From contig NC_084729.1 of the NCBI RefSeq assembly GCF_033807575.1, forward strand, positions 7,316,001-7,380,000: 64,000 bases of DNA. Direction: 5' to 3'. The notes under the pieces were generated by a model. The model was given only the letters and a program-made list of their open reading frames with translations. It was not told the DNA's origin and searched no databases. Both the position numbers and the translations under genes were made by a program. This document shows positions 9,786 to 21,181 of this stretch, one piece after another; the first letter of the stretch is position 1, and each line of letters begins with the position of its first letter. Origin of the DNA: Cydia pomonella. Taxonomy: Eukaryota > Arthropoda > Insecta > Lepidoptera > Tortricidae.

Positions 9786-10670
9786 ACTGTCTCCATCTAA
9801 GCTAAGGATCACAACATACAGTTCAGTTCAATCTCTTCTTCCTCGGTCCCTCAGTGCTGAGGATCATAACTTTGTATGCTCGGTCTCAATGTTGTGCGCT
9901 CATAAGTCATATGGGACATGCGCTGCATGTTGCCATCAACTACCCTCTTGACAACATCAGACCATCTTGTGGTTGCTCTTCCTTGCGCCTTCTAGGCCAT
10001 ACTTTTTTTGTCAGTTCAATGGTCTATTTCAAAATTGGCACCTCGTTCAGCTCCATTTGGTGTAGTTATAAACCATGTGCTAGTAGACCATGTTAATGTA
10101 TGCTGCCAGATCTTAGGTGACCTGTGCAGATGCTGGCAATTGGTTAGGACTACTACAATCAGTGATGGGGTGTGCTGGATCAAGTCTGTCGCCAGCTGAT
10201 GGGGTTGGAGGGGGGTTGGGGGTAATTGCTATGACCATTGCCAGGGCATACATTTAATTACAAATTTAACTCTCTAGGAAGGGAGTCTTATCTAGTTAGT
10301 CTATAGGTATAAAAAGGAAAAAAGGCCAAATTAGCTCCTACCTAACTTGCCAACACTGCCCATTTGATATGTGACCATTTGTAAAAATGATTAGAAAAAA
10401 CTTCTTGGAAAGTTGTCATTGATTTTATATCTTCTATTGAAGAACAAATGTTGGTTTATAGAAAAGTTCTATACTTTTATATTATACATTCTTAAAAAAA
10501 AGCATAGCATGCAAAAACGTAAAATGTAGGAGTGTTCATTTTTACTTTATTTTATGTTAAGTCAATATAAAAAATGTACACAATGTTAACATATATAAAA
10601 TTAATGCATGCTTAGATCAAGTCTTCCGAGTTTTATGTTTGACTATATTTTAATGTCTTCTTGATTTAAT
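9786..10670. other. 3' flank of the zinc-finger gene with a transposon-like segment
   Basis: About 9810-10260 contains CCTCGGTCCCTCAGTGCTGA and a GC-richer stretch that looks like a decayed retrotransposon piece. Short overlapping ORFs here are not convincing. The rest is AT-rich with no gene seen. Confidence 0.35.
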
Positions 10671-10680
10671 TTAGTTCTTT

Positions 10681-10850
10681 AGCCTACCATGAGTTTGACA
10701 CTGACATATTTGCTTGCATGTGTGTAACTTACTTTCTATGCATACTGCTTGTACTGGCATATTAGTGCAAGCAAGATGTATAGAAAGTAAGTTATGCATA
10801 GTACACAGATGTTAGCGAATATCAGTGTCAACCTCGTGGTAAGGCTACTT
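10681..10850. mobile_element. 170-bp fold-back MITE
   Basis: AGCCTACCATGAG mirrors CTCGTGGTAAGGCT. GACACTGACATATTTGC mirrors GCGAATATCAGTGTC. TAACTTACTTTCTATGCAT mirrors ATGTATAGAAAGTAAGTTA around a short loop. It is non-coding. Confidence 0.7.
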
Positions 10851-11460
10851 AATGTTAAATATGTTTCATGCCTAGTATATAGTTGGTAATTAAGGGATAA
10901 AAGTCTTACAATTTGGGTGGAACCTATTACTTTTATACTATCATGACAATTGCGTATCGATACATAACTAAAGATTTAGGATTTTTAATTATGTTACTTC
11001 ACAATGACACACAATAAGACATTTCTTACAAGTCAATGTAAGCTTAACAAATTTGCATTTAGTCAGGTTAAACTAGTAATTCACATCACCTTATTTGTGC
11101 AAAAATTATCTCTCTTTCTTTCTTTGGTCCTCAAAGGTTTTTCATACTAAGGAAAGAGATGCAACATGAATACTTGCACAAATATGTTTAAATTAAATTT
11201 GTTAGCATAATGCTTTAACTACATGTGTCTGTCTAGTTCATAATGAAAATTGTGTCAATTATTCATTATAAATTTGTAAAAGAAGAGATGGAATAATTAC
11301 ATAAATTATATTGTATTATAGGTAGCAATTTTATGACAACACATTCAGTGCCTTAATCTGTTCTAAATATTATAACATATCATGGATGTATACATTTTAG
11401 TTTTGACTACATATAGGAAGATATGTTAAGTTTTATCCCAGACAACCAATAAACTTAGAG

Positions 11461-11590
11461 CCACTTGCACCATCCCTCCATCCCGGGGTTAACCGGTTAA
11501 ACCTGGAGTTACCATGGTTACCAGTACAATTTGACACTGGGTTAATGGTCTAACCGGTTACCCCCGGGTAAGTGGGGTGGTGCAAGTGGC
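11461..11590. mobile_element. 130-bp palindromic MITE (GCCACTTGCACCA ends)
   Basis: Starts GCCACTTGCACCA and ends TGGTGCAAGTGGC. Internal blocks CCCGGGGTTAACCGGTTA and TAACCGGTTACCCCCGGG are also complementary. It is GC-richer than its AT-rich surroundings. Confidence 0.8.
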
Positions 11591-12044
11591 GGTTAGACAT
11601 CGAATATTTAAGAAAGGAACATATCTGAGTTTCTGAGTTGTGTTGTGAATATTTAAGTTTATGTTTATACATTCTTATAAATGCATGTTACACTTACAGT
11701 AATAAACAATAGTTGTAGGATTATTGTATGTAAATTAAAGACAGAACTTTTTTGGTTGTATTATGTTTTATTATTGAAATGTTGATAGAGAAATCAAGCA
11801 CAATATTGACAAATCTAAAATTCATATATATATATATATATGTTTGTATTGTCATAATTGTGCAAGTCTGACTAACCTATTTGGTCAGTTGAAAAAGAAG
11901 CAAAATTCAAATTTTCCATTAGTGAACAATCCTTCGTCGCGCCAATATCTTTCAAATTTGCCGACTTACTACTGACAGAAATGGCTCGCCAGACTATGAG
12001 ACTATACTTAGAATATTCTTGGGGAAAATTACAACGTACACTTC
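11591..12044. other. 3' flank of the secreted-protein gene
   Basis: Contains a short AT microsatellite at about 11826-11841 and TTTATT near 11767, which is AATAAA on the minus strand and could be the polyadenylation signal of the gene ending at 12045. No ORF is seen. Confidence 0.35.
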
Positions 12045-15000
12045 TTACGTAAAATTTTCTTCGTTCAAATCACGGTAAAGTTCTTTTAAAAGTATTTGTT
12101 TACACATTGATGGATTGACTGTCGTACTCGGTCCTCTTTCCAGTAGAAATTGTTCTGAATTATAGTTATTATTGTATTCTAATAAATCATTTTTATTGAA
12201 CGCGCCGTTATTTAATTTCAAGTTAACACTTTTAAATTTTTGACGCGTATTTTTGTTGTATTTAGGCCTAGGGTTGTCACGTTTCTTTTTATTCGAATTT
12301 AAAAGGTTTAAAACTAAGTGATCCTCTTTTCTTATAGCACTCATAGTGTCGAAATTAAATATGCCACAGTTATCGACGCACACGTATTTTTTTCTGTTCT
12401 TTTTCATGATTCTAGAGTAGATTATGTTGTTTGTTGTATTTACAATTCTGAATACTATGCTTTCTGGGGTTACCTGAAAAGATAAAGTAAATCATACAAT
12501 CATATGTCAATTTTGGTGACAGAAAAGGAAATTGCCTCGCGCGTATGCTCGTTCTGTGTGGACCCTGCTATTGAACATAGATAGACAAGGAATTTATAGC
12601 CTGGCAAAACGATACTCATCTCTCTTTCTGGAGTTATAAGGCTGCCATCCCGCCAGAGATGTGCGAGGATGCGTAGCGAGGGATGTGTTTGTTAGGAACC
12701 AATAGAATCATTTCATTTACCTATCTTGCTTAGCGCAGTTCTAGTCGGCCATTTTCTAAACGTTCTTAACAAACCCTTCCTCTACGCATCGCATAAGTGT
12801 CTCTGAACTCAGTCTAATACAAGCTTACGTAATATAATGATCAACTGATCATCTCTGCTTATGCTCCACTGACGAGCGACTCTTGCCAAACTATATTTAT
12901 ATCAGATTTTTACATGAACTCTGCAAAGATTATCCGAGAATAAAAACAAAATTAAAATTTTTGAAAAAACCCTCGACGGTTAAAACGTAGTTGAAAAAGG
13001 ATAAAATAAATTTGAAACCCCCGACTTAAATAATTTATGCTATGAACTTAAAAAAAAAACAAGAAAATCCGTCGAGGGCTGCCATCTCTATTTTAGATAT
13101 AAACAAATTCCCGACGCCACTAAGCTTGGATAAAAATTACATTTTTGTATTAAACCTTAAAGATAAATGGGTACCTTTATTATTTATTACGTTTTTCTTC
13201 TAATTTTGTGATTAATAATTTAGAATCTGTGTAATTTCAAAATTATTTTTTTTTGCTGCTATTAAATGAACTAGTTTGGCATGTTTATAGTAACTTGATT
13301 ATTTGTTTATATTTAAATAGAGATGGCAGCCCCCGACGGATTTTCTTTCTGGTGAGTTGTCACCGTAACACCTATCTAGGAACCGCATCAAAATCGGACT
13401 AGTAGTTTTTGAGAAAAATGGCAACATTGGTTTGCACAAACATCCTCTCACCCCAAACGCATATACCGTCTCCGTTCCGTCGTGGGTAAAAAAAGAATTT
13501 AGAAGTGTTATATGAGACTTAGGTACTTACAGCATAAACAGTTGAAAATTCGCACCTTTCCCGCGTTTGACAAATGGCGGGTAAAGTACGTTCAGAAACG
13601 TTTTTCGAGTAATCCGGATTGACTACATATTTTGTTATCATTGGCACTCCACAACTATATATTTCATCTAAGGGAATCACAACTGGGCAGGAGTTTGAAT
13701 TCGCTTTATTTAATTGCCAAAAATGTGCAATACACAACTCTTTACTATTTTTGAAGAAAAGTATTTCATAGGAACATCGTGGCTGGTTATCCTCAATTAC
13801 CTGTAAAAAAAATAACGGTTATTTAGTGATGTACCTACCAAATACATTAGTATAGTCTGACAGACTAAAAAAATAATAAAAACCAGGGCCATGCTCAGAG
13901 TAGGGTTCCGTAGTTACTCTTCCGTCACAATAAGCTAAACTGGAGCTTAAAGTATGGTAGATTGTTAACAAAGGGATGAACTGTGGATGTACGTCTTTTT
14001 ATTATGAAGGGGAAACTTTTTGCGATAACTCAAAAACAGCTAAACTAATCATATCCGCTATAGTTTTCATTTAATGTCTTTCTTAAGCTCTACTTCCAAG
14101 ATTTTTTTCATATTTTTTGGACATATGGTTCAAAAGTTAGAGGGGGGGGGGGGACACTTTTTTTTTCTTTCGAAGCAATTATCTCCGAATATATTCACTT
14201 TATCAAGAAATGTTTATTGAAGACCCCTATTAGTTTTGAAAAACCTTTCCAACGATATCCCACACTGTAGGGTTGAGCAAAAAAAAAAAAAACACCCCCA
14301 CTTTACGTGTAGGGGAGGTACCCTAAAAAAAAAAAAAAATTTTTAGATTTTTTTGTACGACTTTGTCGGCTTTATAGATTTATATATCCATGCCAAATTT
14401 CAGCTTTCTAGCACTAACTACCACGGAGCAAAGCCTTGGACAGACAGACAGACGGACATGGCGAAACTATAAGGGTTCCTAGTTGACTACGGAACCCTAA
14501 AAAGGCGCATAATAAGGTAGATAGACGCTTCACGCCTACACTTTTCAAATTTATTTTCCACTGACGATTGTGACGAAGTTAGTTATGACCGACTATAGTA
14601 TCTTAAATAATTGTGGTTTATGGAAAATTAAAAATAATTTAGTAAATATAAATATTTTACACAATAGAAATGTAAGAATTCAAAGCTACAGGGAAATACT
14701 ACTTTTCACATCTTCCTCGCCTTGTCCCGGCATTTTGCCACGGTCATGGGAGCCTGGGGTCCGATTGGCAACGAATTGGCGTAGGCGCTAGTTTTTATTT
14801 TACTAAAGCGACTGCCATCTGACGTTGCAACTCGGAGGGTAAACTAGGCCTTATTGGGATTAGTCCGGTTTCCTTACAATGTTTTCCTTCACCGAAAAGC
14901 GACTGGTAAATATCTAATGATATTTCGTACATATTAAGTTCCAAAAAACTCATTGGTACGAGCCGGGGTTTGAACCCGCGACATCTAACCGCTAAGCCAC

Positions 15001-15609
15001 TAGCACTTTTTTTTAAGAAAAAAGAAATTCCTATTATAAATGCAGTATGAAAAGTATTCAAAATTAATTAAACAATATAATTTTAATACTATGTCATGAA
15101 TATTATTTTTATAGAACCGGTTATGAATAACTTACCCAATATCCTCCTATATTGCAGTTGGTACAATTACTTTCAGCTAAATTTACAATATTTTGACACC
15201 TGTAACATATTACTTCCTTTTTTTTCTTGGGATAAGTTACTTCTCTCCATGTCCTCCAGTCTAAGTCCCTTTTGTACGTGTACTTGACACCAACCATACC
15301 TACAATTTTAATGAAAGCATTTTCAATACGTGCTTTCTTGCCCCTTATACCCTTAAAACTGTTTACTGCAAAATGTGGTATTTCCTCAAAATATTCAGTG
15401 TCCTTAGCTATATGTTCGTTTAACTTATGAAGTCTTTCTTCCCTTTTCTTTTTCTGAGCAAGCTTTTTCTTCAACTGTTGCTCAAGATCTGAATTTACAG
15501 CTAAATCGGAAACATAATGCGGCAAGTATTCTACATCACTGTCTACCGAACGTGCAAAATGTATTGGTAAATAATTTAAAAATATTATTATAAACCACAA
15601 CGTAAACAT
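12045..15609 (-). CDS. Three-exon gene for a 390-residue secreted Cys-containing protein
   Basis: Not recognised as a named family. Exons on the minus strand are 15609-15136, 13800-13531 and 12473-12045. Both donors are GTAAGT. Acceptors are TTACAG before 13800 and TTTCAG before 12473. Both introns are phase 0, and the sum is 1173 nt (391 codons including the stop). Residues 1-19 form a signal peptide (hydrophobic FTLWFIIIFLNYL, likely cut after HFA). Residues 41-68 are a highly charged helix (LKKKLAQKKKREERL). A C135xxC138...C149xxC152 pair follows. Exon 2 adds six Cys and exon 3 adds three, giving 13 in all. The C-terminal third is Asn/Lys-rich. Secretion or a lumenal location follows from the leader; function is unknown. 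Both introns hold palindromic MITEs and a repeat. The start was chosen because it gives the leader and because no ATG upstream is in frame nearby. Confidence 0.75.
12525..12570. mobile_element. Half copy of the palindromic MITE at 5601
   Basis: GGAAATTGCCTCGCGCGTAT and CTGTGTGGACCC match one arm of 5601-5738, including the terminal GGACCC. It lies just inside intron 2 of the secreted-protein gene, about 50 bp upstream of the acceptor of exon 3. Confidence 0.7.
12655..12804. mobile_element. 150-bp inverted-repeat MITE in intron 2
   Basis: AGAGATGTGCGAGGATGCG at the left mirrors CGCATCGCATAAGTGTCTCT at the right, with GTGTTTGTTAGGAAC mirroring GTTCTTAACAAAC inside. It is non-coding. Confidence 0.65.
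13062..13346. mobile_element. 285-bp TIR element in intron 2
   Basis: Arms AGAAAATCCGTCGAGGGC and GCCCCCGACGGATTTTCT are inverted. The match continues through GCCATCTCTAT and ATAGAGATGGC to TATAAACAAA and TTTGTTTATA, about 47 bp per arm. The centre is AT-rich. Confidence 0.75.
13881..14503. mobile_element. Dispersed repeat with AGGGTTCCGTAG ends, in intron 1
   Basis: Begins near CCAGGGCCATGCTCAGAG. AGGGTTCCGTAG (13902) is mirrored by CTACGGAACCCT (14487-14498), which is followed by AAAAA. CAGACAGACAGACGGACATG precedes the end. A relative with GGGTTCCGTAC/GTACGGAACCC ends is at 46906-47462. It contains no ORF worth calling. Confidence 0.65.
14716..15006 (-). mobile_element. tRNA-related SINE family S2, copy 1
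   Basis: On the minus strand the head (15006 to 14960) reads TAGTGGCTTAGCGG, an A-box, then GCGGGTTCAAACC, a B-box. The body reads ACGAAATATCATTAGATAT, CTTTTCGGTGAAGGAAAACA, CCGGACTAATCCCAATAAGG and ends AAAATGCCGGGACAAGG. A second copy without the tRNA head is at 40700-40942. It lies in intron 1 of the secreted-protein gene. Confidence 0.8.
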
Positions 15610-16290
15610 TAGTAAAAGTATCTGTTGCTTCCCGATTCAAATTAATGACTGCTGCTATTAATTACTTACTGCCTAATGAAGTAGTAGTTATGAAAGTTTA
15701 TAAACATTTCCGTTAATGTGATTGAAACAATAGGTAGGTAGCCTTGGACTACGATATTTTTTTGGTTTCATTTTGAGATTTGCCGCTCAATCAAGTCATC
15801 ACTAGCGACACGTTCAAAGAGATCCACAAGTGTTGATTCCACGTTGATTCATTAAAATAAATATGCGTGTTTTTTTCAATATTCAACAATAATAAACTTA
15901 ACAGTAAAAAAAATAATGCAATATTTAAAACAATTACAACATTTATTTATAATGAGCAAGTGCGTCTTCTTAAACTGAACCGAATATTGACGTATGATAA
16001 CTGGCAGTGGCAACATTAAAAAATATGAATCAATTCAAAATGGCAGATTTGCGCCGATTTTAATGAATTTCAAAAACAGCTGACTGAGTTATGTAAAGGA
16101 AATAAATCTTCGAGCAGTAATGAAACTGTTTCATAGGACACGAAACCAATTGCTTTTTCTGTTTGTCTTTCAATGATGGCGTATTATCGTTTGTTATGGA
16201 CATTAGCTTGAGGTCGATGTCCTTAGTACTTACTACGTGAATGACAATTTTCAGACAGCTTGGTTGCTTTCATTTCGTTTCATTCATTGT
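15610..16290. other. Upstream flank of the secreted-protein gene
   Basis: AT-rich, no ORF. It probably contains the minus-strand promoter. Nothing else is recognised. Confidence 0.35.
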
Positions 16291-16299
16291 CAAAGGATG

Positions 16300-16480
16300 A
16301 TACGGTGTTGTCGTGTCCCGAGCGCTCGCTGGAGGGGTGGAAAACTCCATTGAAACGAATAGTGTGTGATATTTGTGCCAGTGATTTACAAGAAAATATA
16401 TATCGTAGTGTGGTGGTGTCATGATTTTTTTGCACTTTGATCATTCGTGCTTTTGATTTTTTAGAAAGCTCAAAACATAT
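16300..16480 (+). promoter_or_regulatory. Possible non-coding leader exon and promoter, plus strand
   Basis: A moderately GC-rich stretch containing CCGAGCGCTCGCTGGAGGGG leads to a strong donor CATATCG followed by GTGAGT at 16481. No long ORF is present, so it would be a 5' untranslated exon. It is arranged head-to-head with the secreted-protein gene. The distant coding exon at 56013 has its own start context, so a link between them is speculation. Confidence 0.25.
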
Positions 16481-16485
16481 CGGTG

Positions 16486-18225
16486 AGTGTTTTATGTTTA
16501 TTAATTTAAACGATTAATAATTTGTTAATAGCTAGTTGTTACATTAATGTTTTGTTTGGCCTCTGTTCTTTGTTTCGTGTACTGCGTACAGAATACAACT
16601 AAATAGTTACTCGTTTAACTAAATACATAATTAACTTGAATGAATACTCATCTATTCGGACATTTAAACAACTGTAGAGCTATTAAAATTTAATGTTATT
16701 CAATTATTTTCATGACCACAACCAAACATATGATGCAAAAGTTTTGATAACCAAAAAACATTTCACATCTCATTACAATGAATAATTTTGAAACGAAGAA
16801 GAATACAAATACAATGCTTTAGATACGAAGAATAATACAAATACAATGCTATATATACACTTATTAGAATTCGCATCTTCAACATACAAATTTTATGAAG
16901 ACAATTACAATTTGTTAAAATTTTAAGATTTGTACTTATCAAACTTACTTTTATCTTTATGTATTATATATTGACTTTGTGACAACTTAGACCTTATCCT
17001 TGATTATGAACTATATATATGGATGACTGCACATTTATGTACAATTAGTAAGTAAGTAAATATTCTAGTAAAAAATATTCTAGTGTAGTAAATGTTTCTT
17101 ATTGCTAGTAGTTATAACAACGAAATATACATTATATTTTACAATTTGTAACTTTTGTTACACAATGGATGTAATATATGTAAATTGTAATTGCGATACA
17201 TGAAATTACAAACTTCTAGGTGTGTTGATGCAGAATTTAATATTATATTTTATCACAAAATGTTGAAAACTTATCATGACACATATTTGGAGTGGCTCTT
17301 CTTCTTCCTTATTGTATCCTCATGGCTAAGGGATGTGATGACAGAGAACACCCTTCATCAGTGCTCTCCAAGCCACTATCTTATAGTGGCTATGGCTTGG
17401 AAGAAGTAATTCAATATCATACTTTTTTATTACATTTTTATTTTATTGTACATTGTAATGCGATGTTGAATATTACTACAGAATAAATAATAGTACCACC
17501 GTACAGAAATTACTCTTCCTACAAAGCACAGGACACAAGCAATATTAGAAATATTAATATTTGTAGTTGATATGAAACTAATTAGAAATAAATAAATCAT
17601 GAATATATATGATTTATCAGTGCAAAAAGGCAAAACCTATTATTTAACTGTACAGCAAACACAAATAAATAGAACAATGTTGGGTTACAGGTGACAAAGT
17701 GACGTCACAAAGCTTGTGAGTCCCCCCTCCCACTTGTCACTTGTCACATTTTCTTGACCACCTCCCTCCCCTTGTGTGACTTATGGATGACCCCCTATGT
17801 GACTGACTCAGTTTTGTGTACATTAAATATTTTGAGCACTTTGTTGGCTTAGCTACTACTGCTTATGACTTACAAAGACAAAGAACAAAGGCTTTTAAAT
17901 CAGATATCAACATCCCCATATAAAGTAATGATCTATCATTAATATAAACAACAACTATAACTATGTGCTCATGCAATGTCAACTTAACACCTATATGACT
18001 TTTGCAGTACTTACCTTCTTTATCACATGGTGATAGAGTTCTTATTTGTTTGGCTGGAGGATAAAGTGTGTGGTAGTTGTTAAACAAGGAGTGTAGATGA
18101 CTGATTTGAAGATGGTTCATTTTGACTCCATGACAAAGTCAAAAAGAACAATTATGATTCTGTTAATTGTGTCTCATAGATAGATATGATAACTAGGCAT
18201 TGGAGTTTTTATCTATAACCAAATA
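16486..18225. other. AT-rich non-coding stretch
   Basis: No gene seen. Around 17690-17820 there is a GTGACGTCACAAAGCTTGTG block with CCCCCTCCCACTTGTCAC, typical of a dispersed lepidopteran repeat. A family E fragment occurs at 17487-17545. A short direct repeat (AATACAAATACAATGCT) lies near 16804-16850. Confidence 0.4.
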
Positions 18226-18234
18226 AAAAATAAA

Positions 18235-18470
18235 ACCAAAGTTTGACAGCGATTCAGGGACGAATCATGCTGTTCTTTTCTAATGTATGGCACTATCCTG
18301 GCTATTTAGGGTTGTCAAAATTCAATCCATTATCTTATCTGTGGTTGTGCTTGCAAAGGGACATCAAGTTGTGCCAACCCTAATAATTGCTCGTAGCAAT
18401 GCTGAGCAGAATGGAGCCGAGAATGCCCGAAAGGATCAGTGTGGCCCCACTGCCAGAAATATTACTGGAT
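18235..18470 (+). repeat. Dispersed repeat family E, longer copy
   Basis: CAGCGATTCAGGGACGAATC, GGCTATTTAGGGTTGTCAAA and GAATGCCCGAAAGG match blocks at 36888-36985 and, reversed, 39656-39848. It is non-coding. Confidence 0.6.
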
Positions 18471-18949
18471 GAGATTAGCCCAGGACCGGTACTAGTGGCA
18501 TACCAGTCAAGAGGCCTATGCTCAGAAGTGGGTGATAAAGGGCTGATATGAGTGATATGATGAATAATATTGCTTGGAGCGGGATGATGCAATGACTACA
18601 GAGTGAGTTGTTTGCCTGTATTTGCCTTACTTTCGCACATTAACCTCAAAGTCAAAACTTTAGGTTTTCAAACTGGCTTATTTTCTCATGTATAAAATGT
18701 ATGGGATAATATAGTGTTAGTATAGACTCTTAATGTCTGCATACTTGCTATATTGGCCCGACGGCCATTTGTTCAGTACAAGGTGCTAAAGGTAGGTAAA
18801 AATATTACTAACTTTTCTCAATATTCTCATGGCTGATTTTTATGTATGTTTTAGGAATAATTGGTATATGTAGGTACTAACGTCAACTTTTTTACAAGAT
18901 TTTATTTAACTTGCCCTGTTTGTATGTTAGTGGGTCAAATCTAGGAAGC

Positions 18950-19212
18950 TGAATTTGACCCACTTCCCGATTTCCGATCGAGCTGAAATTTTGCATACAT
19001 ATGTAAATCAGATGGCAATGCAATATTATGATGACATGGAGCTAATCTGATGATGGAGACAGGAGGCGGCCATGGGAACTCTGTGGTAAAACAACGCAAA
19101 CTAATCGTGTTTGGGGTGGTTAGAATTGTCTCAATGAGTATTAGTTACCTGTGGAAAGAAAAGTACAGACAGCGATAAAAGCCTGTACCAAAAATGAAAC
19201 TTTTGACAAAAA
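18950..19212 (+). repeat. Dispersed repeat family J, copy 1
   Basis: From TTGACCCACTTCCCGATTTC through CAATGCAATATTATGATGAC and AGTACAGACAGCGATAAAAG. Other copies are 24378-24640 (same strand) and 30165-30375 (opposite strand), which confirm it as a dispersed element of about 260 bp. Confidence 0.75.
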
Positions 19213-19874
19213 CTTATTTCGGTATACGTTAAAGTGTACAATCTTATACCCACAAGCTGTGCACGTGCGATGTAGGAACTAATAAGTGTCTAATAAATAC
19301 TGTCAACTGACAATATTGACTAGATTTACGTCGAACATTACCCGTTTTCCTTGTTCAGAGAACCTTCCATGCAACGAGACGGCATTCATATAATTATGTG
19401 TAACCTTAGCATTGAATAGGACGAACATTTTATAATTAGCATAGATGCCTAGTCTGTACATCCCTAGTGAAGACATTTCGAGTACATTATGTCGCACTCG
19501 TGTCATCGTATCCGAACGGCCCTCGCAGTACTCAAGTTTGAGTTGGTTTGTGTACACCTCCCGGTTATAAATTAAAAAATACAAGTTTGTGCGGTGAATG
19601 GATGTCACAACACACAACACATCAGTGAATAAAAACAAACCGTCGGATATAACATTTCACGCGTAAGTACCGCGTTGAATGTGATATTTTTACGTAATTG
19701 TAAATACAAAAATCCAAATTTTCGTCAGCCGCCATTACTTATAAATGTTGCCAGGTGATATGAATCTTTTTTCCTCCAAATGAGGCATGACGATTACATT
19801 GATAAAATTAATATGTTTACTTTATGTTCCTTGTATTGTATGACTATAGAAAAATAAATTGAAATAAAGTCGTT
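19213..19874. other. Non-coding stretch, no feature recognised
   Basis: Includes a 111-codon minus-strand ORF at 19303-19638 with no recognisable domain, no clear splice context and composition like its surroundings. I do not call it a gene. Confidence 0.3.
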
Positions 19875-19992
19875 CTTGGGAAATTGTATAAAATTCTATA
19901 ACAAGATACCAAAAAATGTCAGACTCTGAATTCAAAACTGTTGTTAAGCAAAAACTAATTTCGCAAGCATACTATAAAATAAGCGATTAAGC
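19875..19992 (+). pseudogene. Decayed non-LTR retrotransposon C-terminus
   Basis: With frame shifts it reads FYNKIPKNV, then FKTVVKQKLISQAYYKISD and a stop. This parallels the end of the retrotransposon at 41318-42952 (FYNKLPNII and VKRKLISKAYYSTQDY). Only the last 40 or so codons remain. Confidence 0.55.
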
Positions 19993-20209
19993 CTGACCAG
20001 AAATATATGATCATTGTCAGGAGGGCGCTGTTATTCTCATGTATAAGGTTACAGTTCAGTTTAGTATGAAAAATTTAGTTTCAATGAAATTCCGCAATAT
20101 GGCGTCGATCATATATTACTGGCCACTTTGGCCAGGCTTTATATATCATGGATCAAGAGGTTTCACAATGATAACGTCCTGCATTAGCAAGTATTATCTT
20201 TATCTCGTA

Positions 20210-20580
20210 TTTTCATTTAGAATTTCTATTTCTACATGGTGTTTTTTTTTAAACTCCGTTAACTTAAAGGTATGGCTAAGGACATTTAAGGAAACTGAAT
20301 GGCATAGTTATTTATTTCTTTACGTGTTGTAACACGGACATTATATTTAAATCCACCAAACAATTGAAAACTATGACATATCAATGACATTTCGAATTTC
20401 GATCGTCCGAGATAGTAGCAAATGTATAAACTCATACCTACTAAACACTAATCGATATGTAAACAAGCCCTAAGGCAAGTGTACACGCTCGTAGGGGCCT
20501 TATCATTATCTCTAAAATGGAGTTACCTATTAAGAATACCGGTTTCTTTGGGAAAGTTACTTAATATATAAGCTATAAAA
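20210..20580 (+). repeat. Dispersed repeat family T, copy 1
   Basis: Contains AAACTCCGTTAACTTAAAGG, GTGTTGTAACACGGACATTA, ATAGTAGCAAATGTATA and ACCGGTTTCTTTGGGAAAG. The reverse complement of these blocks occurs in order at 31740-32170, so this is a dispersed pair in opposite orientation. Confidence 0.6.
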
Positions 20581-21067
20581 TAAAAATAAAACTCCGTGTA
20601 TTGAATGAAGTTTAGCTGTGCGAGGCAGAAAGTGTCCGGAGAAACGTACAGTTGAGAACTGATAATTCATAATTTAATTCTTACCGCCAAAATAACATAT
20701 TTACCTACGAGAATGTTATTCAAGTCATATCAATATCATACACGTTTTGAAGTCTCAAATATTTGCCCACAGAATACGAACCCAAGACCACCTCGCGTCA
20801 GAGTCATCCCCAACACACGTTGTTATTCAATTAGTGGTTATCTGGAAAGCGATGTGAGTCAATTGTCCTATTTTTCGGGTCGTTTTCCTGAAAGTTTCGT
20901 ATAAACACGTTTATCTGAAGGCCGGTGACTAACTTGTTTACTGCTTTTGTTGTTCTGTATATAATATAAATATATGTGTTTGGTGCGTTGGAAACAAGGG
21001 TCATACGACTCATACCTCGCGTTGTTACATTTTTACGAGATGAATAAATAAATAAATGATTTATTCA

Positions 21068-21181
21068 TCTTACCGTAAGTTCGCAAATTGCGGGAATCTT
21101 CCTCTGTCACTCTTATTACGCCTTAATTGGAGTAAAAGAGAAATATGCCCGCAATTTGCGAACTTGGGTGTTCGCGGTAAG
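21068..21181. mobile_element. 114-bp inverted-repeat MITE
   Basis: CTTACCGTAAGTTCGCAAAT at the left mirrors GCAATTTGCGAACTTGGGTG and TCGCGGTAAG at the right. Confidence 0.65.
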
